This document shows positions 14,472-14,963 of a DNA stretch of 14,963 bases, piece after piece (positions within the stretch are counted from its first letter, which is position 1; every line of letters begins with the position of its first letter). The stretch is from positions 1 through 14,963 of the forward strand of contig CAMLFV010000052.1 in NCBI GenBank assembly GCA_946479395.1. Reading direction: 5' to 3'. The translations under genes were made by a program, and so were the position numbers. This DNA is from an uncultured Flavobacterium sp. (lineage in GTDB: Bacteria; Bacteroidota; Bacteroidia; Flavobacteriales; Flavobacteriaceae). The notes below the pieces were generated by a model. The model had not been told where the DNA came from and did not search any database. It was given only the letters and a program-made list of their open reading frames with translations.

Positions 14472-14963
14472 ATGAATTTTATAAAAAATGTACTGGCAAC
14501 ATTTGTTGGAATCATCCTATTTTGTATGATGTCTTTCTTCTTATTGCTGATTATTGGAGTAGTTGCATCGGCAGGTAGTTCGTCTTCTGGGAAATCAACC
14601 AAAAGCAATTCGATAATTAAATTAGATTTAGAAAACGTTTCTAACGATTACGGTGGAAGTGTTTATATTGAAGATTTTGACTACAAAGAAACCAATAACG
14701 ATGGATTGATAAACGTTTTGCAGGCAATTGATTATGCAAAAACCGATGATAAAATCAAAGGGATTTCTATTGAAAATAATGCCACAAGCCTAGGATCAAC
14801 ACAGCGTAAAGCGATTGTTGAAAAGTTGGCTGAATTTAAAAAGACAGGAAAATTTGTTGTTGCTTATGCCGATTATTATTCACAAGGCGAATATTATTTG
14901 GCATCGGTTGCCGATACGGTTTACATGAATCCAATGGGAAGCATCGATTTTAAAGGTTTGGCT
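14472..14963 (+). CDS. sppA: Signal peptide peptidase SppA / protease IV (N-terminal part, cut by window edge)
   Basis: SppA is a membrane-anchored serine protease that degrades leftover signal peptides. I translated the frame from the ATG at 14472; it stays open for 164 codons to the right edge. Residues 8-34 are a long hydrophobic anchor, followed by a Ser/Lys/Gly-rich linker (about 34-47). The domain then shows LINVLQAIDYAKTDDKIKG (79-97) and AYADYYSQGEYYLASVAD (131-148), followed by NPMGSIDFKG, the conserved stretch just before the catalytic Lys of the 67-kDa SppA class. The catalytic Lys and Ser themselves would lie beyond the window. The long anchor and full N-terminal domain suggest the long, two-domain form. 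Confidence 0.92.
   Translation, partial: MNFIKNVLATFVGIILFCMMSFFLLLIIGVVASAGSSSSGKSTKSNSIIKLDLENVSNDYGGSVYIEDFDYKETNNDGLINVLQAIDYAKTDDKIKGISIENNATSLGSTQRKAIVEKLAEFKKTGKFVVAYADYYSQGEYYLASVADTVYMNPMGSIDFKGLA

Overview
The window looks like a chromosomal segment from a low-GC member of the Bacteroidota, most likely Flavobacteriaceae. Three things point there. The gene order purH-mreB-mreC-mreD-mrdA-rodA and a FolK-deoxynucleoside kinase fusion are, from memory, typical of that group. Several starts are preceded by the Bacteroidota -7 promoter element TAnnTTTG. Start codons follow A/T-rich leaders with no Shine-Dalgarno sequence. Identification rests on protein motifs read by eye; no database search was possible.

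Layout, left to right. (1) 1-6305, all on the minus strand: purH, mreB, mreC, mreD, mrdA (PBP2) and the start of rodA, which runs off the left edge. Gaps are 44 and 15 bp, then overlaps of 8, 4 and 14 bp, so this reads as one operon that couples the end of purine synthesis to the cell-elongation machinery. (2) 6474-9774, minus strand: mutS followed by an HPP-family membrane protein, with a -7 promoter element before mutS and a hairpin at the end of the HPP gene. (3) 9790-10349, minus strand: a small FUSC/ArAE-like six-helix membrane protein with a terminator after it. (4) 10402-13258, plus strand: a TrmH/SpoU RNA methyltransferase, then a CptA-type phosphoethanolamine transferase whose ATG abuts the trmH stop, then a membrane-anchored protein with the residue pattern of the GDPD/menorin (FAM151) superfamily. 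The last two genes look clearly more AT-rich than the rest. (5) 13238-14386, minus strand: a FolK-deoxynucleoside kinase fusion converging on, and overlapping by 21 bp, the GDPD/menorin-like gene. (6) 14472 to the right edge, plus strand: the N-terminal part of sppA.

Most genes are housekeeping: cell elongation (MreBCD, PBP2, RodA), purine and folate/nucleotide metabolism (PurH, FolK-dNK), mismatch repair (MutS), RNA modification (TrmH) and membrane protein turnover (SppA). The accessory-looking part is the CptA-like plus GDPD/menorin-like pair, which could form a small envelope phospholipid or LPS-decoration module. It is the best candidate here for something not yet described. Regulatory points of note are a palindromic pair of back-to-back -7 boxes between the FUSC-like gene and trmH, and a -7 box only 4 nt from the folK start codon, which suggests a leaderless mRNA. 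I found no tRNA, rRNA, CRISPR array, insertion sequence or integrase.
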